DNA of 64,000 nucleotides, from positions 26,244 to 90,243 of the forward strand of contig JAMCQP010000071.1 of assembly GCA_023381695.1 (NCBI GenBank), given 5' to 3'. Position 1 is the first letter of the stretch. Each line of letters opens with the position of its first letter. The notes beneath the pieces were generated by a model. It saw only the letters and a program-made list of their open reading frames with translations. It ran no database searches and was not told where the DNA came from. Below are positions 1 to 7,454 of this stretch, piece after piece. The position numbers and the translations under genes are program-made. This stretch comes from Bacillota bacterium (GTDB lineage: Bacteria > Bacillota > UBA5301 > JAMCQP01).

Positions 1-198
1 CTGGCGGAGCACTATCAAAGCCTCCGGGACATCGTGGCGGGGGCCGGATTTGCACTGCACGGCGCGCCGAAGATCACCGTTCGACGCGTGCGCCGGACGC
101 CGGATACCCCCCTGATGCTTCAGAATTTGTGGGATTTTGCGGGGACAGCTCAAAACAGCCCGGGAGAAGAGGCGCATTCCATTGACATCCGCCTCTGA
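1..198 (+). CDS. C-terminal part of a FliK-like (YlqG-type) protein, cut by window edge
   Basis: The last 65 codons of a frame entering from the left edge, stopping at TGA 196-198. The visible part holds a helix-like stretch, a basic strand (ITVRRVRR) and a polar tail. In Bacillus-type genomes the gene just before the small FlhB-like protein is ylqG, which has a FliK-type C-terminal domain, and the order here fits. Identity is inferred mostly from position because the fragment is too short for firm recognition. It overlaps the next gene by 17 bases, suggesting translational coupling. Confidence 0.5.
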   Translation: MAEHYQSLRDIVAGAGFALHGAPKITVRRVRRTPDTPLMLQNLWDFAGTAQNSPGEEAHSIDIRL

Positions 199-526
199 GA
201 ATAAGCCCGGTTCCAGGGTTCATGAAAAACGCAACCGTTCAGATGGGCTCCCACCCGAACGCGCCGTGGCGTTACGGTACGAGGCGGGGAGCGATCCGGC
301 GCCGAGAATTGTGGCCGCCGGCCAGGGAGAAGTTGCGAAGCGGATTGTGGAGGCCGCGCGGCGGCACGACATCCCCGTCTATCCTGAACCTGATCTGGCG
401 GAAGTTTTGTCTCGGCTTGATCTGGGGGCGGTTGTCCCACCGGAGACCTATGCCGTGGTGGCCAAGATCATGGCTTTTATCTACAGCCTGGACCGGACCC
501 AGGGCCCCTCGTCCAATAACCGCTGA
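182..526 (+). CDS. Stand-alone FlhB C-terminal domain protein (YlqH-like)
   Basis: About 114 residues homologous to the cytoplasmic C-domain of the export switch protein FlhB. Core: AVALRYE, then PRIVAAGQGEVAKRI, IPVYPEPDLAEVL and a closing FIYSLD. It can be lined up with the tail of the full FlhB at 32.1-33.2 kb (IAVALKYD, VAMGEGYLAQKI, AFVYRL). It lacks the membrane part and the NPTH autocleavage motif. TTG 182 is preferred over an upstream TTG at 137 because GGAGAAGAGG (163-172) sits 9 bases before it and it overlaps the upstream stop only slightly. With the FliK-like neighbour it forms a pair resembling the hook-length switch partners; its role is not established. Confidence 0.8.
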   Translation: MTSASENKPGSRVHEKRNRSDGLPPERAVALRYEAGSDPAPRIVAAGQGEVAKRIVEAARRHDIPVYPEPDLAEVLSRLDLGAVVPPETYAVVAKIMAFIYSLDRTQGPSSNNR

Positions 527-551
527 ACTTTAAGGAGGCACAAAGCGCGGG

Positions 552-1679
552 ATGTTGAAAATGCGCATCGAAGAAGTCCGCCCCGGGATGGTGACGGCTC
601 GCGCTATTTACGATAGTGACGGGAAGGTCCTGTTAAACGCGGGAGTGGGGTTGAAGGAAAGTTACATCATAAGGTTGAAGCAGTTGGGGTTTCCGGCTCT
701 GTACATCGACGACGGCGTTTCCATGGGGGAAGCCGTCAATGAGGTGATCACGCCGGAGTTGCGGATCAAGACCATTTCAACCCTGCGAAGCGCTTTTACA
801 AAGGTGGAGAACAACACGCGCATTGACGCCGCCCTGATCAAGAGTGCGGCCAATGTGATCATCGAGGAGATTATCGCCAACCGCGACGTTTTGGTAAACG
901 TAAACGACATTCGCAACTACGACAACTATACCCTGGGCCATTCGGTGAATGTCTGCGTGCTGGCGGTTGTCACCGGGAAATCGCTTGAATACCCGCCGCA
1001 AAAGCTCAGGGAGCTGGGAGTCGGGGCGCTTCTCCACGATATCGGAAAAATGAAGATTCCCACCGAGATCCTGGTGAAGAGCGACCGTTTAACCCCCGAG
1101 GAATACGAATTACTGAAAGGGCATGCCGCCGGCGGCTTTGAAATTCTCAGAGGGTACGAGGAGATCTCGGCATTGTCCGCGCACGTCGCCTATCAACATC
1201 ATGAACGCCTCAACGGGACAGGTTATCCGCGGGGGCTCAAGGGAACGGAGATCCATGAATTTGCCAGGCTGGTCGCGATCTGTGACTCCTTTGACGCCAT
1301 GACCACGGACCGGATCTATAAACCTGGTATTTCACCCAGTAAAGCCTTGCAGACCCTGGAAAGCCTGAAAAATTTTCAATTTGACGCAGAGCTGGTGAAT
1401 GCCTTTATGGAAAACATCGCTTTGTATCCGGTGGGAAGCATGGTGGTCCTGAGTACGGGCGAAAAGGGCATTGTGGTCGATGTCCACCGGAATGCCCGCA
1501 ACCGGCCCATTGTCAGGCTGGTCCTGGACAAGCAGGGAAGGAGGCTGGCGGATTTCGTCGAAATAGATCTTAACAAGGAGCACGCCCTCTCCATTGTGGA
1601 TGTCGCCGAGCCCAAGGCCGACCTCTGGGAAGGCCGGGAGGTGAGACATGGTGACCCGCCGGCGCAAAGCGCTGGGTGA
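552..1679 (+). CDS. HD-GYP domain protein (probable cyclic-di-GMP phosphodiesterase)
   Basis: 375 residues. The N-terminal ~100 residues resemble the small domain often found before HD-GYP modules. The HD-GYP domain follows with HDIGK (H162, D163) and HH-ERLNGTGYP (H216, H217, G224-P226), the motifs of enzymes hydrolysing c-di-GMP to pGpG or GMP. The C-terminal ~80 residues form a beta-rich tail common in Firmicute members. No membrane segment or sensor domain is visible, so it is probably cytosolic. AAGGAGG lies before the ATG. It overlaps yraN by 32 bases. Together with the PilZ protein of the motility operon it suggests c-di-GMP control of motility; activity is inferred from motifs. Confidence 0.9.
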   Translation: MLKMRIEEVRPGMVTARAIYDSDGKVLLNAGVGLKESYIIRLKQLGFPALYIDDGVSMGEAVNEVITPELRIKTISTLRSAFTKVENNTRIDAALIKSAANVIIEEIIANRDVLVNVNDIRNYDNYTLGHSVNVCVLAVVTGKSLEYPPQKLRELGVGALLHDIGKMKIPTEILVKSDRLTPEEYELLKGHAAGGFEILRGYEEISALSAHVAYQHHERLNGTGYPRGLKGTEIHEFARLVAICDSFDAMTTDRIYKPGISPSKALQTLESLKNFQFDAELVNAFMENIALYPVGSMVVLSTGEKGIVVDVHRNARNRPIVRLVLDKQGRRLADFVEIDLNKEHALSIVDVAEPKADLWEGREVRHGDPPAQSAG

Positions 1680-2043
1680 GAAAGGCGAGTTGGCCGCGAT
1701 GAATTTTCTGGCTGGCCAGGGCTACCGGATTGTGGAGCGCAACTGGCGCGGCCGGCGCGGGGAGCTGGACATCATCGCCAGCGATGGCGGTTGCCTGGTT
1801 TTTGTCGAGGTCCGGACACGCGCCTCGCCGGGTTTTGGCGAGGCATGCGAGTCGGTGGGGCCCCAAAAAAGGCGGAGATTGATCGCCTGTGCGGTTGAAT
1901 ATATCATTATGATCCTCGACGAAGGCCGGAGAACCGGAAATGGTATTCCGCGGGAGTACCGTTTCGACGTGATCACGGTCTTTTATTTTTCTCCCGGGGA
2001 GCCGGAAATTGTGCATTACAAAGATGCTTTCGGCCGTAAGTGA
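1648..2043 (+). CDS. yraN: YraN / UPF0102 family nuclease-like protein
   Basis: 131 residues, normal for UPF0102. The restriction-endonuclease-like core is visible: GE(LA) in the first helix, then GELDII and LVFVEVRTR, giving the E...D...ExK/R-type catalytic set. The family is widespread, close to rnhB/comM in many genomes, and its function is poorly defined (a role in DNA processing has been proposed). Start ATG 1648 follows GGGAGGTGAG directly and lies inside the end of the HD-GYP gene. Confidence 0.9.
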   Translation: MVTRRRKALGEKGELAAMNFLAGQGYRIVERNWRGRRGELDIIASDGGCLVFVEVRTRASPGFGEACESVGPQKRRRLIACAVEYIIMILDEGRRTGNGIPREYRFDVITVFYFSPGEPEIVHYKDAFGRK

Positions 2044-2084
2044 ACGTAATGGGATCGTAGCAGGACGGGAAGGGGGAATTTCTT

Positions 2085-3632
2085 CTGTTTGCCAGGATTT
2101 TCAGCGGGGCGGTGCTGGGCCTGGACGGATATATTGTCGAGGTGGAGGTGGACATGGCCCAGGGATTGCCGTCCTTTGAGGTGGTGGGGTTGCCGAACGC
2201 CGCGGTCCGGGAGAGCCGGGATCGGGTCAGGGCGGCCATTAAAAATACGGGATACAGCTTTCCGCTCCGCCGGGTCACCGTGAACCTGGCGCCCGCCAGC
2301 GTGAAAAAGGAGGGTGCGGCATTTGATCTGCCGGTGGCCATCGGCATTCTGGTGGCGATGGGTGAGGTATCCCAGGGGGCGGCATCCCATTTTTTGATAG
2401 CGGGAGAACTTTCCCTGGCGGGCGGAGCGCGCCCGGTGCCGGGAATTTTGCCCATGGCCGCCGCGGCCCGGCGGCACAAACTTGACGGGATCCTGATCCC
2501 GGCGGGGAATGCGGAAGAGGCGTCTTTGGTGGAGGAGTTGCCCGCGTATCCGGTGGGCGATCTCCGCGAAGCGGTGGAATTTTTGAGCGGGGGAAAAAAG
2601 ATCGGGCGGTATGAGGGGAAAGCCACCAGGTTTGCGGCAAGTCCCGATGGGGCGCCGGATTTTTCCGAGGTGCAGGGGCAGGAAGCGGCCAAACGAGCTT
2701 TAGAGGTTGCTGCCGCCGGCGCGCACAACGTCTTGATGGTCGGGCCGCCCGGGTCGGGTAAAACCATGCTGGCCCGGCGGGTGCCGACCATCATGCCCGA
2801 GATGACCCGCGAAGAGGCGCTGGAGGTCACGAAGATCTACAGCATTGCCGGTCTTTTGCCCGCGGGAGGGGGGCTGGTCGGCGGCAGGCCTTTTCGCACG
2901 CCGCACCATTCGGCGACGGTGGCCGGTTTGATCGGCGGCGGAGCCCAGGCGCGACCGGGAGAGGTGACCCTCGGGCACCACGGAGTGCTCTTTCTTGACG
3001 AGTTGTCGGAGTTTCGCACCGAAGCCCTGGAAGCCCTGCGCCAGCCGCTGGAGGATGGGATGGTGACCATTGCCCGCGCCCAGGCCACCCTCTCCTATCC
3101 GGCGCAATTTCAGCTTCTGGCGGCGCAAAACCCGTGCAATTGCGGATTTTTTGGCGATCCGGCGCGGGTTTGCACCTGTACCGAAGCCCAGAGGCGCATG
3201 TACCGGGCCAGGCTCTCGGGGCCTTTTCTGGACCGGATCGACATCTATCTGAACGTTCCCCGGTCGGTGGGCGCGGACAGCTCCCAGAGCGTAGATCTAC
3301 TTTCTCCCACGGTCCCGGAGAGCTCCAGCGCAATTCGGGGGCGGGTGGAAGAGGCCCGGCTCAGGCAGAGAAAGCGCTTCGCCGGGACGGGGATCGGCGC
3401 CAATGCCCGGATGCGCATGGGAGAGATCCGGAGATATTGCGGCCTGGATGCCAGAACCAGAGTTCTTCTGGATACCGCCGCCAGGCAGCTTGGCCTTACC
3501 ACCAGAGCGCAGGTGCGGTTGTTGAAGGTCGCCCGGACGATTGCCGATCTCGCCGGCGCCGAAAAGATCGGGTTGGAGCATCTGGCCGAAGCGGTGAATT
3601 ACCGTGGCCGTGGGCTGACTGGCTTTAACTAG
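2085..3632 (+). CDS. comM: ComM / YifB family Mg-chelatase-like AAA+ ATPase
   Basis: About 515 residues: an N-terminal S5-like/ChlI domain, a central AAA+ domain with Walker A GPPGSGKT (residues ~220-227) and Walker B VLFLDELSEF, and a C-terminal Mg-chelatase-type domain. ComM is a hexameric helicase aiding branch migration in natural transformation. Family members start with MFAKV..ALLG-like sequence; here FARIFSGAVLG is encoded from 2088 with no ATG, GTG or TTG at the right place. CTG 2085 lies 8 bases after AGGGGG, so I place the start there; GTG 2112 is the fallback. The stop overlaps the end of convergent spoVB by 8 bases. dprA is nearby. Confidence 0.93.
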   Translation: MFARIFSGAVLGLDGYIVEVEVDMAQGLPSFEVVGLPNAAVRESRDRVRAAIKNTGYSFPLRRVTVNLAPASVKKEGAAFDLPVAIGILVAMGEVSQGAASHFLIAGELSLAGGARPVPGILPMAAAARRHKLDGILIPAGNAEEASLVEELPAYPVGDLREAVEFLSGGKKIGRYEGKATRFAASPDGAPDFSEVQGQEAAKRALEVAAAGAHNVLMVGPPGSGKTMLARRVPTIMPEMTREEALEVTKIYSIAGLLPAGGGLVGGRPFRTPHHSATVAGLIGGGAQARPGEVTLGHHGVLFLDELSEFRTEALEALRQPLEDGMVTIARAQATLSYPAQFQLLAAQNPCNCGFFGDPARVCTCTEAQRRMYRARLSGPFLDRIDIYLNVPRSVGADSSQSVDLLSPTVPESSSAIRGRVEEARLRQRKRFAGTGIGANARMRMGEIRRYCGLDARTRVLLDTAARQLGLTTRAQVRLLKVARTIADLAGAEKIGLEHLAEAVNYRGRGLTGFN

Positions 3633-5115
3633 CACCCAGTACTCGCCAGAGCCAGTAGGCCGAAAGGGTCAGAACCAGCGAGATCAGCGCCGGTCTGAGA
3701 AGTTGTGTTTTCGGATCGAGGCGGAAGCCGGTGAGCTTGAAGAGGTATTTCAGGTTGAGCACCGCCCCGACGATGCAATTTATCGTTGAGGAGATGGCCG
3801 CCCCTTTGATGCCGATGCCGGGCATGGCGGCCAATGGGTAGACGATGGCGGTATCGGCCAGTGTCCCGATTACATAGCTTCTTACCGACAGGCCGGGCTT
3901 CCCCAGGCCCTGCAGGATCCCGGCGGTGGTTTGCCAGACGTAGAGAAACGGCGCCCCCAGCGCGGTCAGGGTCACCACCGGCGCGGCTTCGGGGAATCCA
4001 AAGATCAGGGAGCAGATCGGCCTGGACAGTACGGCGATGATGCTGCTTACCGGCAGGCCCAGGAAGATGGTCAGGTTGACCGCCTTTTGGGTCTGCCGTT
4101 TTACGGTCTGGTAATCTTTGGCCGCCAGCGCCCTGGAGATTGACGGCACCAGGTTGGTGGCCAGAGCCATGTTGATGATATTGGGGAACATCATCAGCGG
4201 AAAGGCGATCCCGGCCAGCTGGCCAAGCTGCGCCGTGGCTTCCTGCACGGCCAGCCCGCCTTTTACCAGCCTGGCCGGAATGATCACGGTATTTACGCTC
4301 TGGACGGCTCCGGCGATCACGCTGCCGATGGCCAGGGGGACCGCGAGTTTCAGGATCCGCAGCGGTAGGGCGGTTTGCCATCCGGAGGAGCGGCGCAAGG
4401 TCTTATACCACCTTTCAGGCTCCATTGGCGTATGTTGGCCATCACGGGACCGCGCGCCCTCTCGCCGCCCATCCTCGTGCTTATGCCGGTGGCGGGCCAG
4501 GGAGCCCAGGAGCACGGCAAGCGCGGTGGTCTCGCCGGAGATCATGCCGATGGCCAGGGCAATCGCCACGTATCCGATCCCCCTTTCGGCCAGGAGAAGC
4601 ACCAGAGTCACGGCCACCGCGGAATGGATCAATTGATCCAGAACCTGGGCCTGAGCCACCTGAAACATCTTCTGCATCCCCGCAAAATAGCCTCTCAGGC
4701 CGGCAGAGATGGTGGCCAGAAAGAGAGCCGGGGACAAAAGAGCGATCACTAGCCCGGTCCGGGGGTCGGTGAAGGTCCTGGTGGATAGGAAACCGGCGGC
4801 CTGGTACATCACCCCTGCGGTAAATCCCCCGGTGACGGCCAGCATCATCATGGCGGTCAACAGGGTTTGGCGGGGTTGGCTCTCCGATCCTCCCGATCGT
4901 TCCTCCGAGACCAGTTTTGCGACGGCATAGGGGATCCCGGCGCAGGAGACGGTCAGCATGGTGAAATAGAGCGGCAGCACCATCTGGTAGATGCCGATGC
5001 CCTCTGAACCGGTAATCCGGATCAGGTAGGCGTTGTAAAGAAACGCGATGGTGCGGGTCAGGAGCCCGGAGACGGTGAGGAGAATCGTCCCCCGCAGCAA
5101 GGTTCCGGTGGCCAT
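3625..5115 (-). CDS. spoVB: SpoVB-like MOP-superfamily flippase
   Basis: 496 residues with about 14 hydrophobic segments, of the polysaccharide flippase (MATE/MOP) superfamily. The N-terminal run TLLRGTILLTVSGLLTRTIA and the later GIGIYQMVLP are typical of stage V sporulation protein B and related lipid-linked precursor flippases used in spore cortex synthesis. A hydrophilic insert (about residues 210-240) separates the two halves. ATG 5115 follows AAGGGA on the minus strand and is preferred to the ATG 39 bases upstream, which has no site. It is the only minus-strand gene in the first 43 kb, so it is transcribed alone. Confidence 0.85.
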   Translation of the reverse strand: MATGTLLRGTILLTVSGLLTRTIAFLYNAYLIRITGSEGIGIYQMVLPLYFTMLTVSCAGIPYAVAKLVSEERSGGSESQPRQTLLTAMMMLAVTGGFTAGVMYQAAGFLSTRTFTDPRTGLVIALLSPALFLATISAGLRGYFAGMQKMFQVAQAQVLDQLIHSAVAVTLVLLLAERGIGYVAIALAIGMISGETTALAVLLGSLARHRHKHEDGRREGARSRDGQHTPMEPERWYKTLRRSSGWQTALPLRILKLAVPLAIGSVIAGAVQSVNTVIIPARLVKGGLAVQEATAQLGQLAGIAFPLMMFPNIINMALATNLVPSISRALAAKDYQTVKRQTQKAVNLTIFLGLPVSSIIAVLSRPICSLIFGFPEAAPVVTLTALGAPFLYVWQTTAGILQGLGKPGLSVRSYVIGTLADTAIVYPLAAMPGIGIKGAAISSTINCIVGAVLNLKYLFKLTGFRLDPKTQLLRPALISLVLTLSAYWLWRVLGAS

Positions 5116-5271
5116 GGCTTCCCTTCTTTCCGCGACACGGAGAATGATGGTCAAAAGATATTCTATTTACGTCAGGCGGCCTTTAGGAGTGGAATGTGGA
5201 TGGCCCGCGGGGTCTGAATAGAAAACGGCGGCCTGGGGAAGCTAAGCTTGACATTGGAAAGGAGAAGGCTT

Positions 5272-5499
5272 ATGCCTATCGATACTGGTGCCAAGCAGTT
5301 TTACAGTTGTCCTTCCTGCAAGGTGGATACACCACATTCGGTGATCAATAAAAAAGGGCAGACCTACGCGGTGGTCTGCGGGAATTGCCAAACCACCTCG
5401 CTGGTTCAGGAAGAGGATCTTTTGTATTGCCAGAGCAAGTGGGCGGAGGAACTCAGGCATATTTTAAGCGGACTTGACGATCACACCGAGGATCAGTAG
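5272..5499 (+). CDS. Small zinc-ribbon-like protein, unknown function
   Basis: 75 residues with CPSC (C13, C16) and CGNC (C36, C39), a spacing suited to one zinc ribbon, followed by an acidic/helical tail. GGAGAAGG lies 3 bases before ATG 5272; an upstream in-frame TTG (5248) has no site. It stands alone between spoVB and dprA. I do not recognise the family. A nucleic-acid or protein-binding zinc knuckle is the most that can be said. Confidence 0.7.
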   Translation: MPIDTGAKQFYSCPSCKVDTPHSVINKKGQTYAVVCGNCQTTSLVQEEDLLYCQSKWAEELRHILSGLDDHTEDQ

Positions 5500-5540
5500 C
5501 CGCATAGAGCCAACCTTTAAATGGTGGCCCACAAATAATT

Positions 5541-5604
5541 TGGCAAGAATACCGGAACAGGGAAGGCTTCTCAGCCCTCTGTTCTTTAATTTTTTGTGCC
5601 CCAT
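5541..5604 (+). terminator. Weak candidate terminator after the zinc-ribbon gene
   Basis: A short GGCT-tctc-AGCC hairpin is followed a few bases later by the T-rich stretch TTTAATTTTTT. The stem is short and the U-tract offset, so this is only a possible terminator. Confidence 0.25.
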
Positions 5605-5649
5605 GGGATAGTCCCGTCCATTTGCGAACCACTAAAAAGGAGGAAAACG

Positions 5650-5717
5650 CCGGGGAACGTGGAAATAAAGCTTTCCGTGTCCCCGGATTAGTTCCGGATT
5701 AGTTCCGGGTTGATTCC
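5650..5717 (+). repeat. Hairpin followed by 11-bp tandem repeats upstream of dprA
   Basis: A stem-loop is formed by CCGGGGAACGTGGAAA (5650-5665) and TTTCCGTGTCCCCGG (5672-5686). It is followed directly by GGATTAGTTCC (5685-5695), an exact second copy (5696-5706) and a degraded third, GGGTTGATTCC (5707-5717). Just before the stem is a strong AAAAAGGAGG (5634-5643) that serves no convincing reading frame. The block sits in the 255-base gap before dprA and has no T-run, so it is not a simple terminator. Function unknown; a leader or the trace of a lost gene are possibilities. Confidence 0.6.
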
Positions 5718-5754
5718 AGGTCAGCCAGCCTTGCCACATCCGGGAGGATTTGAC

Positions 5755-6735
5755 GTGGCCGACAACGAGCGAATGTACTGGTTGGCTTTGCACCGCCTGG
5801 AGGGGATGGGAAGCCGCCGTTTCAGGTTGCTCCTCGATTTTTTCGGGAGCGCCGAAGCGGCCTGGAAAGCCGGGGAGCGCGCCTTGCGCCGGACGCCCGG
5901 CTTGTCCGAGGCTGTGGCGGATAAATTCGTGGATAAATTCATAGAATTACGCCGCCATCTGGAGCCGGAAAGAGAGGAAGCCAGCCTGGCCGGGCTTGGG
6001 ATCCGGCCATTGATCTGGCGGGATCGGGACTATCCGGTGCTATTGAAAGAGATCCACGACCCGCCCCCCGTGCTGTATCTGAAAGGGAGCCTGCGGCCCG
6101 AGGACGCCGATGCGCTGGCGGTGGTCGGGACGCGGCAGGCCACAAGCCTGGGGCGGTACGTCACCGAAGAGCTGGTCAAGCCGCTGGCTTCCGCGGGGAT
6201 GGCCATTGTTAGCGGGCTGGCCCGAGGGATTGACACGGCGGCGCACACCGCCGCCCTGGCCGCCGGGGGAAGGACCATCGGCGTGCTGGCCTGTGGCCTG
6301 GATCAGGTCTACCCCAGGGAAAACCGGGGCCTGGCCGGCCGCATTGTGGAAAACGGCGCGCTGGTCTCCGAGTTTCCCCCGGCGACCCTGCCGTTTCCCG
6401 CAAATTTTCCGGCCAGAAACCGGATTATCAGCGGGCTGGCCCTGGGCACGCTGGTGGTGGAAGCGCCCTCTTCCAGCGGCGCCCTGATTACCGCGGGTTT
6501 TTCCCTGGAACAAAATCGAGAGGTCTTTGCGGTTCCCGGCGACCCTTTCCGGCGCACCAGCAAGGGAACAAACGGTTTGATTAAGCAGGGGGCTAAACTG
6601 GTCGAGGATCATAATGATATATGGGAGGAGTTGAAACCTCTCCTCCAATTTCGCCGGGCCGGTGGCGCGCCAAAAAACGGATGGCGGCGGTCTCCCGATG
6701 GCCGGTTCCCAGCTTCGCCTGGATATGGAAAATAG
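5755..6735 (+). CDS. dprA: DprA/Smf DNA-processing protein, frame broken before its C-terminal domain
   Basis: The frame encodes a SAM-like N-domain and the Rossmann-like DprA core (VVGTRQAT, GLARGIDTAAH, GLDQVYPRENRGL, FPARNRIISGL, SSGALITA, GTNGLIKQGAKLV). DprA binds single-stranded DNA and loads RecA during transformation. Start GTG 5755 follows GGGAGG by 7 bases. After about residue 305 the frame runs into unrelated sequence and stops at 6735, while the family's winged-helix C-domain continues in the +1 frame. The switch point is most simply the A6 run at 6672-6677: dropping one A restores one continuous protein to 6916. It could be a real mutation, a slippage site or a sequence error. 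Confidence 0.9.
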   Translation: MADNERMYWLALHRLEGMGSRRFRLLLDFFGSAEAAWKAGERALRRTPGLSEAVADKFVDKFIELRRHLEPEREEASLAGLGIRPLIWRDRDYPVLLKEIHDPPPVLYLKGSLRPEDADALAVVGTRQATSLGRYVTEELVKPLASAGMAIVSGLARGIDTAAHTAALAAGGRTIGVLACGLDQVYPRENRGLAGRIVENGALVSEFPPATLPFPANFPARNRIISGLALGTLVVEAPSSSGALITAGFSLEQNREVFAVPGDPFRRTSKGTNGLIKQGAKLVEDHNDIWEELKPLLQFRRAGGAPKNGWRRSPDGRFPASPGYGK

Positions 6736-6916
6736 CCAGGTGGCTTGTGATGCGGCGCGGGTCTTGCAAATTTTAGCCGATGCCCCGTTACATATCGATC
6801 TACTCGCTCAAAACAGTGGCCTGACCACTTCACGGGTCAGCGCCGCGCTGGTCTATCTCCAACTGACGGGAAAAGTTCAAGAACTGGATGGTAACATTTT
6901 TGCACGGAGGCCGTAG
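6662..6916 (+). pseudogene. dprA: Detached C-terminal winged-helix domain of DprA
   Basis: Reading frame 2 encodes AARVLQILADAPLHIDLLAQ, then SGLTTSRVSAALVYLQLTGKV and ELDGNIFARRP, matching the winged-helix domain that normally ends DprA. It has no proper start of its own and belongs to the gene starting at 5755, joined by a +1 shift at the A-run 6672-6677. If slippage does not occur, this part is untranslated. Confidence 0.8.
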
Positions 6917-6950
6917 ACTTGATCAGGGAAGCCCAGGGAGGTGGGTAACG

Positions 6951-7442
6951 ATGGAAAATAAGGTGCGCGAAATCATCGCTTTTCTGATAGAGCACATCCT
7001 GGACAAAGACCGTGACGGCGGCGAAACGGGGGAAGACCGGGCGATACTTGACACGCTGCTGGCAAAAGGTTACACTCTTCCTGAGATAGCCATGGCATTT
7101 GCATTGATTTTTACCCCCGAGGAGAAAATAGAACCTGCCAATCAACCGATGCCGCGCGATGATCTGGCGGCCCGGCGGGTCTTCACGGACCTCGAACGGG
7201 TGAAAGTCCGGTTGGACGCCAGAAGCCTCCTGATCCAGCTGGCGCAGGAAGGACTGATCGGAGCCCTGGAAATGGAAGAGATCATGCTGGAGGCGTCCAT
7301 GATGCAGGTGGTGGAGGTAGGTGTCATGGAACTGAAGAGCATCTTGCAAAAAGTAATCGTCGATGAACCCAGGGCATTGTTCCTTACCAGCATGCCCCAG
7401 TTCAGTTCATTGCTTGAGCGCGTTTCCGCGGTGAACAATTAG
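6951..7442 (+). CDS. Smg-like (DUF494-type) protein
   Basis: 163 residues, mostly helical and acidic: ENKVREIIAFLIEHIL at the N-terminus, then a helix-turn segment (GYTLPEIAMAFALIF) and a C-terminal helix pair. This resembles DUF494/Smg, whose gene sits beside dprA and topA homologues in many bacteria, as here. Function is unknown. Start ATG 6951 follows GGGAGGTGG by 6 bases. It lies 12 bases before topA, so the two are probably co-transcribed with dprA. Confidence 0.65.
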   Translation: MENKVREIIAFLIEHILDKDRDGGETGEDRAILDTLLAKGYTLPEIAMAFALIFTPEEKIEPANQPMPRDDLAARRVFTDLERVKVRLDARSLLIQLAQEGLIGALEMEEIMLEASMMQVVEVGVMELKSILQKVIVDEPRALFLTSMPQFSSLLERVSAVNN

Positions 7443-7454
7443 ACAGACGGGGGT

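Noticed and set aside
137..181. TTG 137 as the start of the FlhB-like protein
   Set aside because: It lies deep inside the upstream gene without a ribosome site; TTG 182 has GGAGAAGAGG at good distance and fits the family length.
5248..5276. TTGACA at 5248 with TATGCC downstream as a promoter
   Set aside because: The -10 would fall on the start codon of the zinc-ribbon gene, whose ribosome site lies upstream; likely chance.
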